A stretch of DNA of 64,000 nt from Agromyces flavus (GTDB taxonomy: Bacteria > Actinomycetota > Actinomycetes > Actinomycetales > Microbacteriaceae), in the NCBI RefSeq assembly GCF_900104685.1, contig NZ_LT629755.1, positions 558,001 to 622,000 of the forward strand, written 5' to 3'. A program made the translations under genes and the position numbers. The notes under the pieces were generated by a model. That model was not told the DNA's origin and made no database searches. It saw only the letters and a program-made list of their open reading frames with translations. Below are positions 62,101 through 64,000 of this stretch, piece by piece (the stretch's first letter is position 1; each line of letters starts with the position of its first letter).

Positions 62101-62492
62101 TGTTCGTGTGCAAGCTCGATGCGGTGTACGAGGTCGACCCGGCGTCCGAGGCGGGCGGGCGCGGCATCCGCTACCAGGTCGTGGACTGGAAGACGGGAGC
62201 GGCCCCGCGCGATGCGCGCGAGCTCGAGCTGCGCCAGACGCAGCTGGCGCTCTACCGGCTCGCCTACGCCCGCTGGGCCGGGGTGCCCGCGAGCGCGATC
62301 GACGCCGTGTTCTACTACGTCGAAGACGATCGGGTGCTCCGCCCCGACGTGCTCTACGACGAGGGGGCGATCCGGCGCGCATGGGCCACCGTCGCGTCAC
62401 GGGCCGGTGCGGATGCGGCCGCGTCGACCGGCGGCACTGCCGCTCCCGAGGTGCCCGACGCCGTACGCAGCGCGGTCGCCGGCGGGAGCTGA
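59133..62492 (+). CDS. adnB: AdnB helicase-nuclease subunit
   Basis: 1,119 residues. UvrD/Rep helicase with Walker A AGAGSGKT at 47-54, LTFTRKAAGELAERV (Ia), LLDEYQDTS (II), GDPDQSIYGWRGA (III), VQVLSIHGAKGLEWDAV (V) and YVGVTRARSEL (VI). C-terminal RecB-type nuclease with CKLDAVYEV and YQVVDWKTG (Asp1018, Lys1020) followed by QLALYRLAYA. All motifs are intact, so AdnB should still be a motor and nuclease. Start ATG overlaps the adnA stop. In mycobacteria the pair resects double-strand breaks. Confidence 0.95.
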   Translation: MTVSTRALAAVRIGADEIAHRLGLHAPTPEQRAVIEADPGGQSLVVAGAGSGKTETMANRVVWLLANGYVDVPEVLGLTFTRKAAGELAERVRERVGQLVAEGVAEVVLDPLESATVSTYNAFAGAIYREHALRIGREPDAAILGEAAAWQLARSIVAASADERLVELDASLDRVTGAVLGLSRALAENVTDSRDVRAFARQFLAMADLPIEAPRKRTPFDSFVSALGIVDALPPLLDLADAYAAAKQQRGLVEFSDQVALALQICTAHPEVLDEHRERFATVLLDEYQDTSVVQTRLLAALFAGHPVMAVGDPDQSIYGWRGASAANLARFSADFAPGSSAVAYDLSTSWRNPVVVLDAANTLIAPLDAGIPKAPLRPSPFAGPGRLDVHWHETIDDEATAVAGWFADRMRPGGPTGALLCRTFAHVDLFAAALRERGIPVHVLGVAGLLDQPVIADLVCALRVVHDPTAGSELLRLLGGARWSIGPADLAALGGLARWLAERDLATRRLADEVRQGIRGSIAPDESPSIVDALDFVLTAPDEHRALARFTTEGLARLRRAGAQLQSLRRRAGLGLVDFVTLVQQELLLDIEVAANPAQPLGPASLETFGDLVAGFADTAEHATLGAFLGWLTEAEQRDRLSPRQDDPEPGAVQVLSIHGAKGLEWDAVAIPRMVEGELPATPRSAKGWLAFGMLPDEFRGDRDEIPELAWRGAQSQAEFDEAVRAYAAENRERHADEERRLAYVGVTRARSELLLTGSWWATQKAPRGPSTFLRELVPIGLIDPAVLPALPEHDENPRAAEASRVTWPLDPLGARRPAVVRAADAVRQAASGPSGADIGPALADDLRMLLEERRRRAEGGVAPGVPTRVPASRFKDYVDDPGAVAAEIARPMPQRPYRATRIGTLFHAWVEQRSTGGAGAGGAVPVDGTSPDLDELDLAFDLPADELVDDPVESRLERLRATFAASEWADRRPIAVELELHLPLDEHVFVCKLDAVYEVDPASEAGGRGIRYQVVDWKTGAAPRDARELELRQTQLALYRLAYARWAGVPASAIDAVFYYVEDDRVLRPDVLYDEGAIRRAWATVASRAGADAAASTGGTAAPEVPDAVRSAVAGGS

Positions 62493-62526
62493 CGATCCCC
62501 CGCGCGGGTTCGGGGTAGGCGCGGGC

Positions 62527-62548
62527 GCCGTCGCGCTGCGCCGACGGC
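62527..62548. terminator. Convergent hairpin after adnB
   Basis: GCCGTCG (62527-62533) and CGACGGC (62542-62548) with an 8-base loop, in the 61 bases between adnB and the convergent phosphotransferase-like gene. Confidence 0.45.
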
Positions 62549-62553
62549 CGAAG

Positions 62554-63756
62554 TCAGGCCGTGCGGTCGCGAGCGCCGTTCGCCGGGGGCGACGCGTCGC
62601 CCCAGTCGCTCAGGTCGAGCGGGATCGGCGCGGTCGCATCCATCGGCGGTGAGCCGGTCGGCGCATCCACGTCATCCGCCCGGTCGGCGTCGAGGTGTCG
62701 CCGCAGTTCCTCGACGTCGTAGCTGTCGGTGAGCATGGTCGACCCGGCGTCCCGGGCGACGACGTCGCGCGGGGTCTCGTCGAGCAGGCGCTCGACCTCG
62801 GCGACCGCGAGGATCGGCCCCGTATCGCTCGTGAGGGGCTCGGACGACTGCTCGTGCACGCTCGCGACGAGTCCGTCGAGCAGGCCGACGGCGTCGTCGA
62901 TCACCGCGTCGTCGCGCGTGTCGATGCCGTGCAGCAGCCAGCGCGCGAGTTCGAGTTCCGCGTGCAGCAGCGCCCGGCGGGCGAGCTCGGCGTCGGCACC
63001 GCCCGATCGCGCGGACACGTAGGCGGCCAGCGCCTCCTCGGCGGCAGCCCCGGTGGAGGTGAGGATCCAGTGCAGGTCGCGTGCGGGATCGTCCTGCGCG
63101 AGCGCGGCCCAGCCCACGATGCCCGTGACGTGGTCGCCCTCGACGAGCAGGGACTCCGCGCCGAGCTGGCCGTTGACGACGGTCGGCGCGAACCGCCACA
63201 GCGTGTCGTCATCGGTCGCCTCCTCCCAGCGGCGCACGAGCGCGGCCGGGAGCCGGTTGGTGTCGGCTGCGCGATCGATCACTGCCACCGCGGACTCGCG
63301 CACCTCGGCGGCGGTGCGTCGCGGCAGACCGGCATCGCCGATGAAGCCCGGGGGCAGGGAGTGGATGGCGGCGATCGCGCGGCCGATGTCGGCGGCCAGC
63401 GCGGGGTTCGCGGTCAACTCGTCGGCCGAGCGCACCGCGCCCGGGATGAACTCGGTCACCACGGCGCGGGTGGGACCGATCGGCGCCTGCCCGAGGAACT
63501 CGGGCACGGCGAACGGCAGCCGGGATCGGATGCCGAGCGTGAGCGCCCGCAGGGCCACGAGGTCGGCCGACTGCTCCGACTCGGCGGTCTGGGTGCGCGG
63601 GGCGCGGATGAGCAGGCGTCGCCCGTCGGTGGAGTGGAGCTCGACGGCGTCGAACGCGCCGCCCGCATCGCGGGTGTGCGCCCGGGCCGCCCGTACCTCG
63701 AGTCCGGCCACCGCGGCCGTGGCCAACGCGGCTAGAGTGAGTAGGGGTCTGGCCAT
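62554..63756 (-). CDS. Phosphotransferase-fold protein with degenerate active site
   Basis: 400 residues, APH/macrolide-kinase-like fold. A short hydrophobic N-terminus (LLTLAALATAAVAGL) may be a signal or anchor. The normally catalytic HGDxxxxN motif is VVNGQLGAESLLVEG (His to Asn, Asp to Gln, Asn to Ser), and the metal-binding IDW/DFD motif is IVGW, so kinase activity is doubtful. The C-terminal 120 residues are Asp-rich and disordered. Start ATG at 63756, 7 bases after TAGGCT. It is between adnB and nudC. The function is unknown. Confidence 0.82.
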   Translation of the reverse strand: MARPLLTLAALATAAVAGLEVRAARAHTRDAGGAFDAVELHSTDGRRLLIRAPRTQTAESEQSADLVALRALTLGIRSRLPFAVPEFLGQAPIGPTRAVVTEFIPGAVRSADELTANPALAADIGRAIAAIHSLPPGFIGDAGLPRRTAAEVRESAVAVIDRAADTNRLPAALVRRWEEATDDDTLWRFAPTVVNGQLGAESLLVEGDHVTGIVGWAALAQDDPARDLHWILTSTGAAAEEALAAYVSARSGGADAELARRALLHAELELARWLLHGIDTRDDAVIDDAVGLLDGLVASVHEQSSEPLTSDTGPILAVAEVERLLDETPRDVVARDAGSTMLTDSYDVEELRRHLDADRADDVDAPTGSPPMDATAPIPLDLSDWGDASPPANGARDRTA

Positions 63757-63763
63757 GGCACAC

Positions 63764-63769
63764 AGCCTA
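63764..63769 (-). promoter_or_regulatory. -10 element for the leaderless phosphotransferase-like gene
   Basis: TAGGCT on the minus strand (AGCCTA at 63764-63769), seven bases before ATG at 63756. Confidence 0.5.
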
Positions 63770-63841
63770 AGCAGGTGTCCCCGCCTGCCCGGCGACCGCC
63801 ACGCCTTCCCGACGACTCCGGCCGCAAGCGAGAGGTGCCCC

Positions 63842-64000
63842 GTGCTCGAACCCGACGCGCCGCCCCTCGCGCGCGAGCACCTCGACCGCGATGCGATCAG
63901 CCGTTCGGGGGTCGGTCGCGAAGCCGCCTTCGATGCCGACCCGAACGCGCGCGTCCTCGTCGTGCGCGACGGCAAGGTGCTCCTCGGCGACGCAGCAGGT
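63842..64000 (+). CDS. nudC: NAD+ diphosphatase NudC, N-terminal fragment
   Basis: The first 53 codons, running off the right edge. The peptide (MLEPDAPPLAREHLDRDAIS at its start, then ADPNARVLVVRDGKVLL) fits the N-terminal domain of NudC-type Nudix hydrolases, which split NAD(H) and decap NAD-RNA. The start is GTG at 63842 with AGAGGTG before it. The Nudix box is outside the window, so the name is based on the N-terminus and on its place next to adnAB. Confidence 0.72.
   Translation, partial: MLEPDAPPLAREHLDRDAISRSGVGREAAFDADPNARVLVVRDGKVLLGDAAG

Noticed and set aside
1..64000. tRNA, rRNA, CRISPR array, prophage, insertion sequence
   Set aside because: I looked for tRNA-like GTTCGA-type arms with acceptor pairing, repeated spacers, and transposase or integrase motifs, and saw none.

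Overview
The window is a stretch of high-GC actinobacterial chromosome (about 70% G+C by eye, third codon positions almost all G or C). The gene families, the AdnAB repair enzymes, the abundant leaderless starts and the codon habits point to Micrococcales, most likely Microbacteriaceae (Agromyces/Microbacterium-like); the genus is inference. I see no rRNA, tRNA, CRISPR array, prophage or insertion sequence. It reads as core chromosome with a few accessory insertions. No gene-free stretch exceeds about 300 bases except 4984-5479, which is filled by a palindromic repeat and a glycine riboswitch, and 11319-11720, which holds one small possible gene.

Region by region. 1-3929: NAD synthesis operon on the minus strand (nrtR-nadA-nadB-nadC), with two NrtR-type operators in front of it. 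3964-5103: an accessory DUF559/AbiEi-like gene enclosed by two related palindromes. 5187-10064: glycine cleavage genes gcvT-gcvH-gcvP under a tandem glycine riboswitch. 10073-11318: an ECF sigma factor and its zinc-type anti-sigma factor, with a probable self-recognised promoter. 11356-12901: small hypothetical genes and a CPBP-family membrane protein. 13014-18623: a peptide ABC importer (lipoprotein, two permeases, one fused double ATPase) ending in a strong hairpin. 18772-25025: typA, a secreted M23 peptidase behind an MtrA-like site, an enoyl-CoA hydratase, a lipoprotein, a membrane protein, ferredoxin and dapC. 25128-31646: citrate synthase, the ctlX-ocd pair with a divergent Lrp-type regulator, and a penicillin-acylase-family hydrolase. 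31754-36593: divergent dapD and dapE, a GT-C type membrane glycosyltransferase, DUF3117, an O-methyltransferase and tatB. 36628-44570: an aldehyde dehydrogenase, an MFS transporter coupled to a PLP decarboxylase, a two-component system and a membrane protein next to it. 44597-49338: lipoprotein, mrp, DUF1003, and a soluble PRC/MgtE_N/CBS protein, divergent from a general-stress-type membrane protein. 49367-55954: Xaa-Pro aminopeptidase, an EEP-fold hydrolase, a PHP phosphoesterase, a DEAD-box helicase, a ferritin-like protein and DUF3107. 56048-64000: the AdnAB recombination helicase-nuclease (adnA carries a frameshift), a phosphotransferase-fold protein lacking its catalytic residues, and the start of nudC.

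Links between genes: dapC, dapD and dapE supply meso-diaminopimelate/lysine by the succinylase route; nrtR-nadABC and nudC bear on NAD balance; ctlX, ocd and the Lrp regulator form a compact arginine/citrulline/ornithine module. Gene order around typA-fdxA-dapC-dapD-dapE-DUF3117-OMT-tatB-mrp and around the DEAD-box gene-DUF3107-adnAB resembles two blocks of the mycobacterial chromosome (from memory, not checked).

The most notable signals are a window-wide leaderless-gene architecture (a -10-like hexamer exactly 6 or 7 bases before the start codon at 16 genes, four of them divergent pairs), the palindrome-boxed DUF559 gene, the tandem NrtR operators, the adnA frameshift, and the apparent pseudokinase beside adnB.
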